A DNA stretch of 64,000 bases. Origin: Flavobacterium tagetis (GTDB lineage: Bacteria; Bacteroidota; Bacteroidia; Flavobacteriales; Flavobacteriaceae). Where the stretch lies: assembly GCF_016735615.1 (NCBI RefSeq), contig NZ_JAERSF010000002.1, positions 744,001-808,000 on the forward strand. Reading direction: 5' to 3'. Below, one piece after another: positions 31,977 to 42,400 of the stretch; position 1 is the first letter of the stretch, and each line of letters opens with the position of its first letter. The notes beneath the pieces were generated by a model, which searched no databases, was not told the origin of the DNA, and was given only the letters and a program-made list of their open reading frames with translations. Made by a program: the position numbers and the translations under genes.

Positions 31977-32405
31977 ATGAAAAACTTGATGCTAACTATC
32001 GGAGTATTCTTCTTTGCCCTAACCATGCAAAGTCAAAATGTAATTGGAAAATGGAAGACAATCGACGATGAAACTGGTGAAGCAAAATCTGTAGTAGAAA
32101 TTTATGAGAAATCTGGGAAAATATACGGGAAGATTGTAGATATACTTCGAGAAGGCCACAAAAAAGATGTTTGTGTAAAGTGTGAAGGCGCAGAAAAGAA
32201 TAAGCCAATTTTAGGAATGGTTATTATAAACGGACTTAAAAAAGACGGTTCTGAATATAACGGAGGAACAATCTTGGATCCTACAAGCGGTAAAAAATAC
32301 AAATGTTATGTTACTTTAGAATCTGCTGATAAATTGAAACTTCGCGGTTATGTTGGAATTTCTTTGATGGGAAGAACACAATATTGGACAAGAGTAAAAA
32401 ACTAA
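31977..32405 (+). CDS. Secreted DUF2147 protein
   Basis: This 142-residue protein has a signal peptide ending LTMQSQ. The mature domain is typical of DUF2147: VIGKWKTIDDETGEAKSVVEIYE, KIYGKIVDI, GMVIINGLKKDG, YNGGTILDPTSGKKYKCYV and GYVGISLMGRTQYWTR. The fold is lipocalin-like; the ligand and function are unknown. Two cysteines (VCVKCEG) could form a disulfide. It sits 1 bp after the YihY-like gene and 10 bp before the metallo-beta-lactamase gene. Confidence 0.9.
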   Translation: MKNLMLTIGVFFFALTMQSQNVIGKWKTIDDETGEAKSVVEIYEKSGKIYGKIVDILREGHKKDVCVKCEGAEKNKPILGMVIINGLKKDGSEYNGGTILDPTSGKKYKCYVTLESADKLKLRGYVGISLMGRTQYWTRVKN

Positions 32406-32415
32406 TTAAAACTTG

Positions 32416-33174
32416 ATGCGAAAATTAGCTTCGATAATTTTATTCTTAGTTATAGTTTCAAATAGCTTTGGACAATCTAAGAATTCACCATTACAAATAA
32501 GTCATCTTACGGGTGACTTTTATGTTTATAGAACTTTTAACGATTATAAAGGCGTTAAAGTTTCTGCTAATGCCATGTACGTAGTTACTAAAGAAGGTGT
32601 TGTTCTTTTTGATGCTCCATGGGATAAAACGCAGTTTCAGCCTTTGCTAGACAGTATTGAGACAAAACATAATAAAAAAGTAGTAATGGTTTTTGCAACG
32701 CATTCGCATGAAGATCGTGCAGGCGGGTTGGATTTTTATAGACAAAAAGGGATTAGAACCTACTCAGGTAAATTAACAGACGAAATTCTTAAAGAGAATA
32801 ATGAGGGTAGAGCTGAGTTCATAATTCCAGATGATGCGACTTTTACCATAGGACAATATAATTTTGAAGTATATTATCCGGGCAAAGGCCATGCGCCAGA
32901 CAATATTGTAGTGTGGTTTGGGAAAGAGAAAATTCTTTACGGCGGATGTTTTATAAAAAGTGCCGAAGCAAAAGATTTAGGTAATTTAGGAGATGCCGAT
33001 GTTAAAGAATGGGAAAGTTCTATTAAAAAGGTCCAATCAAAATTTAAAAATCCGAAGTATGTTATTCCGGGGCATGATGACGGAACGACAAGTGAATCTA
33101 TAAATCATACTTTGAAGTTAGTTCAAGATTATAATCTTTCAAACAATGCTTCTTCTAAATCAAGTCAGAAATAA
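32416..33174 (+). CDS. Subclass B1 metallo-beta-lactamase
   Basis: I use the ATG at 32416 (252 residues); a TTG three bases upstream is in frame but unlikely. The protein has a signal peptide ending NSFGQ. All zinc ligands of subclass B1 are present: His96-x-His98-x-Asp100 in THSHEDRAGG, His159 in GKGHAPDN, Cys178 in YGGCFIKS and His220 in IPGHDD. Lys181 corresponds to the substrate-binding lysine of the subclass. The sequence resembles chromosomal flavobacterial enzymes such as the IND and JOHN types, which hydrolyse most beta-lactams including carbapenems. It is tightly packed behind DUF2147, with no mobile element nearby, so it looks intrinsic. Confidence 0.93.
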   Translation: MRKLASIILFLVIVSNSFGQSKNSPLQISHLTGDFYVYRTFNDYKGVKVSANAMYVVTKEGVVLFDAPWDKTQFQPLLDSIETKHNKKVVMVFATHSHEDRAGGLDFYRQKGIRTYSGKLTDEILKENNEGRAEFIIPDDATFTIGQYNFEVYYPGKGHAPDNIVVWFGKEKILYGGCFIKSAEAKDLGNLGDADVKEWESSIKKVQSKFKNPKYVIPGHDDGTTSESINHTLKLVQDYNLSNNASSKSSQK

Positions 33175-33200
33175 AATTAACTGACTTATAAAAAAAATCC

Positions 33201-35651
33201 ATGCATTTCATTGAAGTCATTTTACCGCTTTCTTTAGCCAAAACATTTACATACCGAGTTTCTGAAGCCGAATATCATTTCATTAAAAAAGGAATGCGTG
33301 TTGCAGTGCCTTTTGGTAAAAGTAAAATATATACTGGGCTCGTTTTAGATGTTCATGAAAATGCTCCGACATTATATGAAGCAAAAGAAATTCATCAGAT
33401 TTTAGATGAAAAACCTATTGCAACCGAAATTCAGATTAAACACTGGCTTTGGATTGCAGATTATTATATGTGTGGTATTGGTGATGTGTATCGCGGAGCA
33501 TTTCCGAGCGGATTATTGCTGGAGAGCGAAACAATTATTTCGCATAAACCCGATGTTGTGGTAAATGACAGCGAACTTTCAGATGATGAGTTTTTGATTT
33601 ATGAAGCATTACATCATCAGAGTTCATTAAAGGTTCAAGAAATTACTTCGATTTTAAATAGAAAAAATATACTTCCAATTCTTCAAAAATTGATTGCGAA
33701 GGATATAATTTTTTTAGATGAAGAAATAAAAGAAACTTACAAGCCAAAGTTGGTTCGTTATGTAAAACTGCATTCAAAATACGAATCTGATAGTGGTTTG
33801 GAAGAATTGCTGACTGTATTGAAAAATGCTAATAAACAAAGGGAAATTGTTTTGGCTTATTTTCAGATTAGTGCTTCAGAAAAAAAGCCGATTACGGTAA
33901 AGAAACTTATTGAAGTTTCGAACGCGGGATCGGCAGCTGTAAAATCTTTGGTTGAAAAGGAAATCTTTGAAGAGTATTATTTGCAGCAAGATCGTGTTGT
34001 ATTTAATGGAGAAGTGTCTGAAAAAGAACTAAGATTAAGTGAAGCTCAAGAAAATGCTTTTTTGGGAATAAAAAACAGCTTTTTGACAAAGGAAGTTTCT
34101 TTGCTTCATGGCGTAACTTCAAGTGGAAAAACAGAGATTTACATTAAGTTAATTGAAGAGTATCTGGAAACAGGAAAACAGGTCTTGTATCTGTTGCCTG
34201 AAATAGCACTTACGACACAACTTGTTTCGAGACTGCGTCTTCATTTTGGAGACAAAGTTGCCGTTTTTCATTCTAAATACAGCAATAATGAAAGGGTTGA
34301 GGTTTGGAGGCAAACACTCGAAAATTCTCCCAAAGCACAAATTGTCATAGGAGCAAGATCGGCTTTGTTCTTGCCTTTTAATGATTTAGGATTGTTAATT
34401 GTTGACGAAGAACACGAACAAACTTTTAAACAGACAGATCCAGCGCCAAGATACCATGCAAGAGATGCTGCAATTGTTTTGGCTAATTTTCATAAAGCAA
34501 AAGTTTTGTTAGGTTCGGCAACGCCAAGTATCGAAACTTATTTTAATGCACAGAATGATAAATACGGATTGGTAACTCTTTCTGAGCGTTATAAAAATGT
34601 TCGTTTGCCAGAAGTGCTTTTAGTTGATATAAAAGACAAGCATTTTAGAAAAAGAATGACAGGGCATTTTAGTGATCTTTTGATTGAAGAAATTGCTGAA
34701 TCATTATCGTTGGGCGAGCAGGTTATTTTGTTTCAAAATAGAAGGGGATATTCGCCTATAATCGAATGTTTAACCTGCGGTCACGTTCCGCATTGCCAGC
34801 AATGCGATGTGAGTTTGACTTATCATAAACATAAAAACCAGCTTCGTTGCCATTATTGCGGGTATTCAATTGCAAAACCGACTAATTGCCATAGTTGTTC
34901 TAGTATCGATTTGACTACAAAAGGATTCGGAACAGAACAAATAGAGCAGGAGTTAATTTCGCTTTTTCCAAAAGCAAAAACAGCCAGAATGGATCAAGAT
35001 ACCACGCGTGGCAAATTTGGTTTTGAAAAGATAATAGATACATTTAAAAATCGTGAGATTGATATTTTGGTTGGTACACAAATGCTGGCCAAAGGACTTG
35101 ATTTTGACAATGTAGGCTTGGTCGGAATTATGAATGCGGATAATATGCTTCATCATCCAGACTTTAGGGCTTTTGAACGCAGTTTTCAGATGATGACTCA
35201 AGTTGCGGGAAGGGCTGGACGATCAGAAAAACAAGGGAAAGTAGTTATCCAGACTTATAATCCAAATCATAATACAATTCAGCAGGTTACAGACCATAAT
35301 TATATAGGTATGTACAAAGAGCAGCTGTATGATAGGCAGATTTATAGATATCCTCCATATTTTAGGATTATAAAGCTTACGCTAAAACATAAAGATTATG
35401 ATAAGTTAAAAGAAGGCTCAATGTGGTTGTATCAAGTTTTGAGTCAAAACTTAGGAATTCCTGTTTTAGGGCCAGAAGAGCCGGCGATAAGCAGAATACG
35501 AAATGAATATATTAGAACTATTTTAATAAAGATTCCGAATAATCTTCATTTAGGGAATACAAAAAAAACTATTCAGAAAATGCTGAATAGTTTTGAAACT
35601 GTAGCTCAATACAGAGCTATAAAAGTTACAGTAAACGTTGATTTTTATTAA
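33201..35651 (+). CDS. priA: Primosomal protein N' (replication restart helicase)
   Basis: PriA recognises stalled forks and reloads the replicative helicase. The 816-residue protein has the N-terminal DNA-binding domain (FIEVILPLSLAKTFTY, VPFGKSK), Walker A HGVTSSGKTEIY (about residue 300), Walker B LLIVDEEHEQTFKQ, and LLGSATPSIETY. The zinc-binding cysteines are in CLTCGHVPHCQQCD and CHYCGYSIAKPTNCHSC. Helicase motifs GTQMLAKGLDFDNV and QVAGRAGRSEKQG follow. The gene is convergent with the LytTR regulator, with only 8 bp between the stops. Confidence 0.97.
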   Translation: MHFIEVILPLSLAKTFTYRVSEAEYHFIKKGMRVAVPFGKSKIYTGLVLDVHENAPTLYEAKEIHQILDEKPIATEIQIKHWLWIADYYMCGIGDVYRGAFPSGLLLESETIISHKPDVVVNDSELSDDEFLIYEALHHQSSLKVQEITSILNRKNILPILQKLIAKDIIFLDEEIKETYKPKLVRYVKLHSKYESDSGLEELLTVLKNANKQREIVLAYFQISASEKKPITVKKLIEVSNAGSAAVKSLVEKEIFEEYYLQQDRVVFNGEVSEKELRLSEAQENAFLGIKNSFLTKEVSLLHGVTSSGKTEIYIKLIEEYLETGKQVLYLLPEIALTTQLVSRLRLHFGDKVAVFHSKYSNNERVEVWRQTLENSPKAQIVIGARSALFLPFNDLGLLIVDEEHEQTFKQTDPAPRYHARDAAIVLANFHKAKVLLGSATPSIETYFNAQNDKYGLVTLSERYKNVRLPEVLLVDIKDKHFRKRMTGHFSDLLIEEIAESLSLGEQVILFQNRRGYSPIIECLTCGHVPHCQQCDVSLTYHKHKNQLRCHYCGYSIAKPTNCHSCSSIDLTTKGFGTEQIEQELISLFPKAKTARMDQDTTRGKFGFEKIIDTFKNREIDILVGTQMLAKGLDFDNVGLVGIMNADNMLHHPDFRAFERSFQMMTQVAGRAGRSEKQGKVVIQTYNPNHNTIQQVTDHNYIGMYKEQLYDRQIYRYPPYFRIIKLTLKHKDYDKLKEGSMWLYQVLSQNLGIPVLGPEEPAISRIRNEYIRTILIKIPNNLHLGNTKKTIQKMLNSFETVAQYRAIKVTVNVDFY

Positions 35652-35659
35652 AACGGCAA

Positions 35660-36358
35660 TTAAGAAGAAGTTGAAAGTGCTTTTACAAGATCTTCTTTTT
35701 TATTGCGGCTTAAAGGTATTTTTGTAATGCCAATTTCGGCAAATTTGCTGTTAAAGCGTTCAACCTTATCTATGTTGATGATGTACGATTTATGAACACG
35801 AATGAATTTGTCTTTTGATAAATCATTCTCAAAAGATTTCATAGTAGATAGGACCAGATTGCTGTCATCTTCAGTTACTACTCTTACGTAATCTCCAAAA
35901 GCTTCAATCCATTTTATTTTAGAAGTGAAGATTTTAAGTTTTTTAAGATTACTTTTGATGAATATATGCTCGCCTTCTTCTTCTTTGATATCTTTTTTAA
36001 GCAGATGCATGTCGATTGCTCTTTTTACAGAAGCATTAAATCGATCAACCGCAATTGGTTTTTGAAGATAATCGGTAGCGTCGTAGTCGAAAGCTTTTAA
36101 AGCATATTCGGCTTTAGAGGTAATAAATATAATTTGAGGTTTTGATTTCAATCCGTCAAGAAAATCAAATCCGTTAATAACTGGCATTTCTATATCAAGA
36201 AATATTAAATCTATATTATTTAATGAGATACAACTTTTTGCTTCAATTGCATTAGAAAAATCCCCGATTAAATGCAAGCCTGGGTGATTATTAACCAATT
36301 TGGCAATAATTGTCCTTTGTATAGAACTATCATCTACAACAACACAGTTTAGTTTCAT
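35660..36358 (-). CDS. LytTR-family response regulator
   Basis: This 232-residue transcription factor has a receiver domain (residues about 1-120: VVDDSSIQRTII, phospho-acceptor Asp in IDLIFLDIEMP, FITSKAEYA, YLQKPI). A LytTR DNA-binding domain follows (about 135-230: FIKSNLKKLKI, IKWIEAFGDYVRV, FIRVHKSYIIN, IPLSRNKKEDL). It would be activated by a sensor histidine kinase, but none is adjacent, so the partner is elsewhere. It is divergent from the rpsF operon. Confidence 0.93.
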   Translation of the reverse strand: MKLNCVVVDDSSIQRTIIAKLVNNHPGLHLIGDFSNAIEAKSCISLNNIDLIFLDIEMPVINGFDFLDGLKSKPQIIFITSKAEYALKAFDYDATDYLQKPIAVDRFNASVKRAIDMHLLKKDIKEEEGEHIFIKSNLKKLKIFTSKIKWIEAFGDYVRVVTEDDSNLVLSTMKSFENDLSKDKFIRVHKSYIINIDKVERFNSKFAEIGITKIPLSRNKKEDLVKALSTSS

Positions 36359-36474
36359 AACATTTAAATTTAGAATAAATTCAGGATAGCAATAGTAAAT
36401 GTATTATTTTTTTGTAAAAAAAACTAAGGTTGAGGCATCTTTTTTGCATTATGACGAATAAAAGAAAAAAAATG

Positions 36475-36504
36475 TTGGATATATAAATTAAATGCTTACT
36501 TTTG
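36475..36504 (+). promoter_or_regulatory. Promoter of the rpsF-rpsR-rplI operon
   Basis: TTG (36475-36477), a 19-bp spacer and TACTTTTG (36497-36504) match the flavobacterial consensus exactly. It lies 31 bp before the rpsF ATG. Confidence 0.8.
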
Positions 36505-36535
36505 CACCCAATTTTAACAAATAAATTTTTTATTT

Positions 36536-36877
36536 ATGAATCATTATGAAACTGTTTTCATTTTAAATCCCGTTTTATCTGAGGTTCAGGTGAAGGAAAC
36601 AGTAACGAAATTTGAAGAATTTCTTACTAGTAGAGGAGCTGAAATGGTATCGAAAGAGGATTGGGGTCTTAAAAAAATGGCTTACGAAATCCAAAACAAA
36701 AAAAGTGGTTTTTACCATTTATTCGAATTCAAAGTAGCTGGAGAGGTTCTTTTAGCTTTTGAAACTGAATTCAGACGTGATGAAAGAGTTATGCGTTTCT
36801 TAACTGTAAGTTTAGATAAACATGCTATTTCATGGGCTGAGAGAAGAAGAGCAAAATTAAAATCTACTAAAGCGTAA
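36536..36877 (+). CDS. rpsF: 30S ribosomal protein S6
   Basis: S6 binds 16S rRNA together with S18 in the platform of the small subunit. The 113-residue protein begins [15 protein letters not shown] and carries [27 protein letters not shown] and the [13 protein letters not shown] motif, all typical. It heads the conserved rpsF-rpsR-rplI operon behind a consensus promoter. Confidence 0.98.
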   Translation: MNHYETVFILNPVLSEVQVKETVTKFEEFLTSRGAEMVSKEDWGLKKMAYEIQNKKSGFYHLFEFKVAGEVLLAFETEFRRDERVMRFLTVSLDKHAISWAERRRAKLKSTKA

Positions 36878-36882
36878 TTATT

Positions 36883-37179
36883 ATGTCTACAATCGAACAA
36901 TCTGCAAAAGGAAAAAAAGACGGAGATATCAGATATTTAACGCCTTTAAACATTGAAACTAACAAAACTAAAAAGTATTGCCGTTTCAAAAAATCAGGAA
37001 TCAAATACATCGATTATAAAGATGCTGATTTCTTATTGAAATTCGTTAATGAGCAAGGAAAAATTCTTCCTCGTCGTTTAACTGGAACTTCATTAAAATA
37101 CCAAAGAAAAGTTTCTGTAGCTGTAAAAAGAGCTCGTCACTTAGCTTTAATGCCATACGTGGCCGATTTATTAAAATAG
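36883..37179 (+). CDS. rpsR: 30S ribosomal protein S18
   Basis: This 98-residue basic protein pairs with S6 on the 30S platform. Signatures are [50 protein letters not shown] and [14 protein letters not shown]. It starts 5 bp after rpsF, which fits co-translation of the S6:S18 pair. The length, somewhat above the E. coli protein, reflects the N-terminal extension usual in Bacteroidota. Confidence 0.98.
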
Positions 37180-37246
37180 TAAAAAAAAATCTAGTCGCTG
37201 GTTTCTGTTATGCAGAACCTAACTTCTAAAATTTAAGGACAACAAC

Positions 37247-37687
37247 ATGGAAATTATTTTAAAACAAGACGTACAAAACTTAGGATTTAAAGATGATGTA
37301 GTATCTGTAAAACCAGGTTACGGACGTAACTTTTTAATTCCTCAAGGATTCGCTACTTTAGCTACTCCTTCTGCTAAAAAAGTTTTAGCTGAAAACCTAA
37401 AACAAAGAGCACACAAAGAAGCTAAAATTGTTGCTGATGCTAAAGCATTAGCTGAAACATTAAAAGCTCTTGAAATTAAACTTACTGCAAAAGCTGGTGG
37501 AGAGAAACTTTTTGGTTCTATCACTAACATCGATATCGCTGAAGCTTTAGAGAAATCTGGTAATGCTATCGATAGAAAATTCATCACTAGCGGTGTTGTA
37601 AAACGTTTAGGAAAATACAATGCTACAGTTCGTTTACACAGAGATGTAATCGTTGAATTAGCTTACGAAATTGTTGCTGAAAAGTAA
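37247..37687 (+). CDS. rplI: 50S ribosomal protein L9
   Basis: L9 binds 23S rRNA domain V near the L1 stalk. The 146-residue protein has the N-terminal RNA-binding domain (EIILKQDVQNLGFKDDVVSV, PGYGRNFLIPQG), the long central helix rich in A, K and E, and a C-terminal domain (GGEKLFGSITNIDIAEAL, VKRLGKYNATVRLH). It is the third gene of the rpsF operon, 67 bp after rpsR, and is closed by a strong terminator. Confidence 0.98.
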   Translation: MEIILKQDVQNLGFKDDVVSVKPGYGRNFLIPQGFATLATPSAKKVLAENLKQRAHKEAKIVADAKALAETLKALEIKLTAKAGGEKLFGSITNIDIAEALEKSGNAIDRKFITSGVVKRLGKYNATVRLHRDVIVELAYEIVAEK

Positions 37688-37706
37688 TAGTTTTGAATCT
37701 ATATAA

Positions 37707-37736
37707 AAATCCCGATGCAAATCGGGATTTTTTTTT
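37707..37736 (+). terminator. Terminator of the rpsF operon
   Basis: A perfect 10-bp stem AAATCCCGAT / ATCGGGATTT with GCAA loop and a T-run lies 20 bp after the rplI stop. Confidence 0.9.
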
Positions 37737-37821
37737 ATAGACAAGTAATAATTCGCTTTATGCTATTTATCATTGCGTTTTGTATATGATTCTTAGCTTA
37801 AAAGCTTAAAGCTTAAAATAA

Positions 37822-38295
37822 ATGAAATACGCAAGATTAACAAAAGAGCAGTTTGACGAATTACATGCTGAATTTGCAAGTTTCTTGGCAACGCAAGCAA
37901 TAGATAAAAAAGAGTGGGAAGAACTTAAGGCTAATAAACCTGAAGTAGCGGAACAGGAACTGGATGTTTTTTCTGATTTGATTTGGGAAGGAGTATTGTC
38001 TAGAGCGGAATACTTAGAACATTTTTCTAAAAATCATATATTTCTATTTCATTGCTTTGATACTTATATTAAATCAATTGTTTTGAAATCATTTTCTCCA
38101 GAAGTTGACTTCTTGACTAAGGAAGGGCTTCAGTGGCTGAGTGATAATATGTTTACTGAGAATATAGAAATGAAAGTAGGGAAGAAAGTGTTTACAGATG
38201 AGCGTAATTCTTCGATTTTTGAATTGATTAAACAAGGTGCTTTTTTGAGTGATGGACAGTTATTTAACCAAATTAACACGATTATAGAATCTTAA
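37822..38295 (+). CDS. DUF6495 family protein
   Basis: This 157-residue cytoplasmic protein is of unknown function. The opening MKYARLTKEQFDELHAEF, the AEQELDVFSDLIWEGVL segment and the C-terminal IFELIKQGAFLSDGQLFNQI match, from memory, the flavobacterial DUF6495 family. It is helical and acidic with no catalytic motif visible. It is expressed separately from the rpsF operon, preceded by a short GCTTAAA tandem repeat (about 37795-37816). Confidence 0.8.
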   Translation: MKYARLTKEQFDELHAEFASFLATQAIDKKEWEELKANKPEVAEQELDVFSDLIWEGVLSRAEYLEHFSKNHIFLFHCFDTYIKSIVLKSFSPEVDFLTKEGLQWLSDNMFTENIEMKVGKKVFTDERNSSIFELIKQGAFLSDGQLFNQINTIIES

Positions 38296-38316
38296 ATTAA
38301 TTTATAAGTTTTTAAG

Positions 38317-38366
38317 AAAGCAGGTAATTAGTACATAGTTGCCTGCTTTTTTTTTTTTTTTTTTTA
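38317..38366 (+). terminator. Terminator with a 20-T tail after DUF6495
   Basis: A 10-bp stem (AAGCAGGTAA with TTGCCTGCTT, one G-T wobble) with a 13-nt loop is followed by an uninterrupted run of 20 Ts at 38347-38366. This is unusually long and prone to length errors. Confidence 0.85.
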
Positions 38367-39173
38367 ACTTTTGTTTAATCTTTTTAATGATTTTACCCCC
38401 GTATTTCTACTTGTTTTTTTGCGATTCTTTTAAATTCTTTGGATTATAAATTTGAAAATAGATTTTAAACGGTATTTGGTCTTAATTACGGATAGTTTTA
38501 TCAATTACTTTTTATTAAATGTAAGAATATACTTTATTTATATCGATTTAACATATTTTGTTTAATATTTTGTTTAATTAAAAAAACGTAGAATAATTAT
38601 GTTAAATGTAGCATTTTTCTTGATGTTTTAATCTGTCGATAATATTGAAATTAATGTTTTAAGAATAAATTATAAGAATTTTAAGCTTGTTTTTTGTTTT
38701 TGTTTTTTCTAATTTTAGGTAACAAAAGTTAAACAAAGTTTTTCTTTGGTTTTCAAAACATAGTGGTTAGAAATTTATTTGCCATGTTGTTAAGATTGAA
38801 AATTGAAAAATTATACAACAACCTAATAAGTCTGCGTATGGAATTGACAATTACTTTCTTTATCAAATTTATTTTATTTGTACATTTTATTTTATTTTTT
38901 AACCTCTTAAACGTACTTCGTCTCAACGATAATTTTAATCGTTATAAAATTTTTAATTTTTTTTCAAAAGGTTTGCATTTTAGTTTGCTGTCTTATAATT
39001 ACCCCATTCGGCGTGCTGATTATAAGGAGTAAAAATTTCATTGAATATAATGTAGATTCTAATCTAGTTTTGCAACTAGATATTTTTAGGAATGACTAAT
39101 CAACTTTCTCAAAAAAAATAGAATTGACTATATAAGAATTCCCCAGTTCTACTTTCAACTAAAAATTTTCATT
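38367..39173. other. AT-rich intergenic stretch upstream of the adhesin locus
   Basis: There is no convincing gene in about 800 bp. It holds a 12-bp perfect tandem repeat (38553-38564 and 38565-38576) and an 8-bp hairpin followed by Ts at 39062-39086. The 89-codon frame at 38763-39032 has a leucine/phenylalanine-rich composition expected from translated AT-rich DNA, and I do not call it. The long leader may hold regulatory sites for the adhesin operon. Confidence 0.5.
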
Positions 39174-39314
39174 ATGAAAATTAGACCTACAACAAATCAC
39201 TCCTCTAGGAAAACTGACTACAATCATTTTTCCTCAAAAAAAGCGGAACTTATTTTATCTCAGAGAGATCGAATTTGTTCTCCGGTATATTTCGATATAC
39301 TGAATTCAGCATAA
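39174..39314 (+). CDS. Possible small protein (46 codons)
   Basis: An ATG-started frame of 46 codons ends with TAA at 39314. It encodes a polar, basic peptide beginning MKIRPTTNHSSRKTDY, with IL-SQRDRIC and PVYFDILNS near the end. Its composition is less biased than the AT-rich surroundings. It lies 150 bp before the adhesin gene. There is no recognised family, signal peptide or clear promoter; it could equally be chance. Confidence 0.25.
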   Translation: MKIRPTTNHSSRKTDYNHFSSKKAELILSQRDRICSPVYFDILNSA

Positions 39315-39464
39315 TTTTTTTTAGCAAAACACAGTTTAACAGCTTTTTTATAAGTTGCTAGATTTTGTTTTAACTGTTTGATTTTTAATTGATTGTTTAA
39401 TTGCGTAGGTGCGTGCACTTACTGCAAGAGGTGTTTTATTGTCCATTTTCTAATCTTCCAAATT

Positions 39465-42400
39465 ATGAAAAAAAAATTTACTTTTTGTAATCTCTTTCAA
39501 AAGAGATTATTAGGACTTTTAACTTTATTCTTTATATGCACTAATGCATTCTCTCAGACTGTTTGTAGACCTGTGTCTCAGACAAATAGTGCTGGAGGAG
39601 GACTTTTGTGTTTAGGAGTAGATGTTAATAGTCCTGCCAATGCTTACGATAGCGCTGGCTTATCCACTTATGCAACCTTAACGAATGGTGTTGCAGTACT
39701 TGGATGTTTTGCAGAAGAAACAATGACCTTAAACCAGACGGCCCGAGCCGGTGATCAAGTTGCAATATACTTTGGCACAGGCAACGGATTGCTTGATTTA
39801 AGCTTGTTAGCAAATGCAACAGTTCAAGCTAAAAATTCTGGAACCAATGTCGGTTCAAGTGTGGCTTTAAATAGTCCGCTTTTGAATTTGAATTTGCTGA
39901 GCGGTAATACTGTTGCTGTTGCAAAATTCCCAATCACGGGAGATACCAACCAAATTCAGATTCAGGTTGGGGGTGGTCTTTTAAGTCTTTTAGTAAGCTT
40001 AAGAGTTTATGATGTTAGGTTAGAATTTGCGCAACCAACAGTATCTGGCGGTTTATCGCAGACAGTTTGCGCGGGAGTTCCAACTACTCTTACGGCAACA
40101 CCAGCTGCAGGCACTACGCTAGCTTGGTACAGTTCTGAATTTTCAACAACAGCTTTGGCAGTAGGAAATACTTATACAACTCCTGCTTTAGCATCAAATA
40201 CTACATATTATATAGGAATAACTAGAGCAGCAGGATGTGAAGGAAATGTTCGCGTACCTGTTGTTTTAAATGTTTCTAATCCAGCCATTCCAGCAATTAG
40301 TAATGTTGGAACAACAGTTTGTTCGACAGGAGCGACTCAGCAAACAACTTTATCGGTTGTAAATGCTGTTCCTGGAACAACTTACAATTGGTACTCTTCG
40401 TCAACAGGCGGTCCTGCTTTAGCTAGTGGAACTACTTACTCTCCAACAGTGCCTTTAGGAACGACTCAATTCTTTGTGGAAGCTGCTATAGGCACTTGTG
40501 TTAGTTCTCGTACTCAGGTTAATGTTGTTTCGACAGCTGTGCCTTCAACGCCTACTGTTCTTACTCAAAGCGTAACAATACAATCTGGTCAGAATGCAAC
40601 GTTAAACGCTACAACTTCTGAATCGGGTGTACAATTAAACTGGTATGAATCGGCGACAGGCGGAACAGCGGTTGCGACAAATACAGCCACTTTTACTACG
40701 CCAATTTTAACAGCGACTAAAACTTATTATGTTGAAGCACAGAGCCCAAATGGGAATTGTGTTAGTGCAACTAGAGTGCCAGTTACTGTAACGGTTCAGC
40801 CATCAGCTTTAGGAGGATGTCTTGAAGCTAGCAGTCAGGTAACTAGCCAAGTAGGAATATGTTTATTGTGTAATGCTACAAATCCGAATTTCTCTGTAGA
40901 CGGAAATCCTGCAACTGCAGCAAGGCTTACTATTCCTGCTAATGTAGTAGGATCTATGCAGCAAACATTACAATTTACTAATCCTGGAAAAGCAGGAGAT
41001 CGTGTTGATGTTGACTTAGAATTGCCAGGAGGTTTAGCAGACGTTCAATTATTAAGCGTAATTAGTTTGGCAACCTACAATGGGGCGACTTATAATAATG
41101 ATAGAGTTGCAATTAATAATCCTCTTATTACTTTGCAGTTATTAAGTGGTACTAGATATAGAGCGAGCGTTACAGCAGGTGCCAATTTTGACCGTGTAGA
41201 GGTTCGTTTAGGAGGTATTGCAGGTCTTTTGACTAATTTAGACATTTATCAGGCCACCTATATTTATAAAGCTCCAGTTGTTTCTGGAGATACTACTATT
41301 TGCAGCGGAACGACCACTACTTTAACTGCTGCACTTGCAGTAGGAGAAACAGTTAATTGGTATAATGTTCCTACAGGTGGCACTTCATTGGCTTCGATAG
41401 CATCTTACACAACGCCAGCTTTAACCGCACCAACAATTTATTATGTTGAGGTTACAAGAAATGGTTGTGTGAATAGCGAAAGATCTTCGGTTCAGGTTTC
41501 AATAGAAAATCCGGTGCTTCCTACAGTTAATGCTTCACCAACAACAATTTGTAACGGACAGTCTACAACCTTAACAGTTCAAGCTCCAGTTGCTGGTACT
41601 ACTTACAATTGGTATGATGCTGCAACAGGTGGCAATTTAGTATTTACAGGTAATTCGTTTACAACACCAGCTTTGACTGCAGATGTTACATATCATGTTG
41701 AAGCAGTTATTGGTAGTTGTTCGACTGCAACACGTACTGCTGTGCCATTGACAGTGAATCCTTTACCAGCAACGCCAACTTTTGCCTCTTCAGATGTTCT
41801 TATCCAGTCAGGACAAACAGTTACATTGGAGGTTCAAAATCCAGTTGCAGGCGTTCGATACAATTGGTATGATGTTGCAACAGGAGGCGCTTCTATAGCT
41901 TTTGATACAACTACCTTTACTCCAAGTCCAGCTTTAACTGCTAACAAAACTTATTATGTTGAAGCTTCGAATGTGTTAACAGATTGCGCAAACCCAGTTA
42001 GAGGAGTTATAAATGTTACTGTAATCAATGCAATTAGCAACTGTCTTAGAGCCAATTCTCAAGTTGTGACAAAAGGCGGTTTAACAGGCTGTTTATCATG
42101 TGGTTCAGCAAATGACGGAAATTCTGTTGATAACGACAATACTACAGCGACTACGCTTTCAGTACCTTTAGGTGTAGTCGATTATATTCAACAGACATTG
42201 ACTTTTACTTCTTCAGGACAAGCAGGTGATATTATTGATGTGGAATTAGGTATTCCTGCAGGATTACTTGATATTAGTGCGCTTTCTAATATTAGTTTAC
42301 AAAGTTTTAACGGAGGAGCTCCAAATGGTGATCAGACTAACATTAGCTCATTATTAAATATACAACTTTTAGGAGGTAATCGTTTTAGAGCAAGTCTTGT

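Noticed and set aside
38763..39032. 89-codon frame with a hydrophobic middle
   Set aside because: Leu/Phe/Ile/Asn-rich composition is what AT-rich DNA gives in translation; no promoter or family match.
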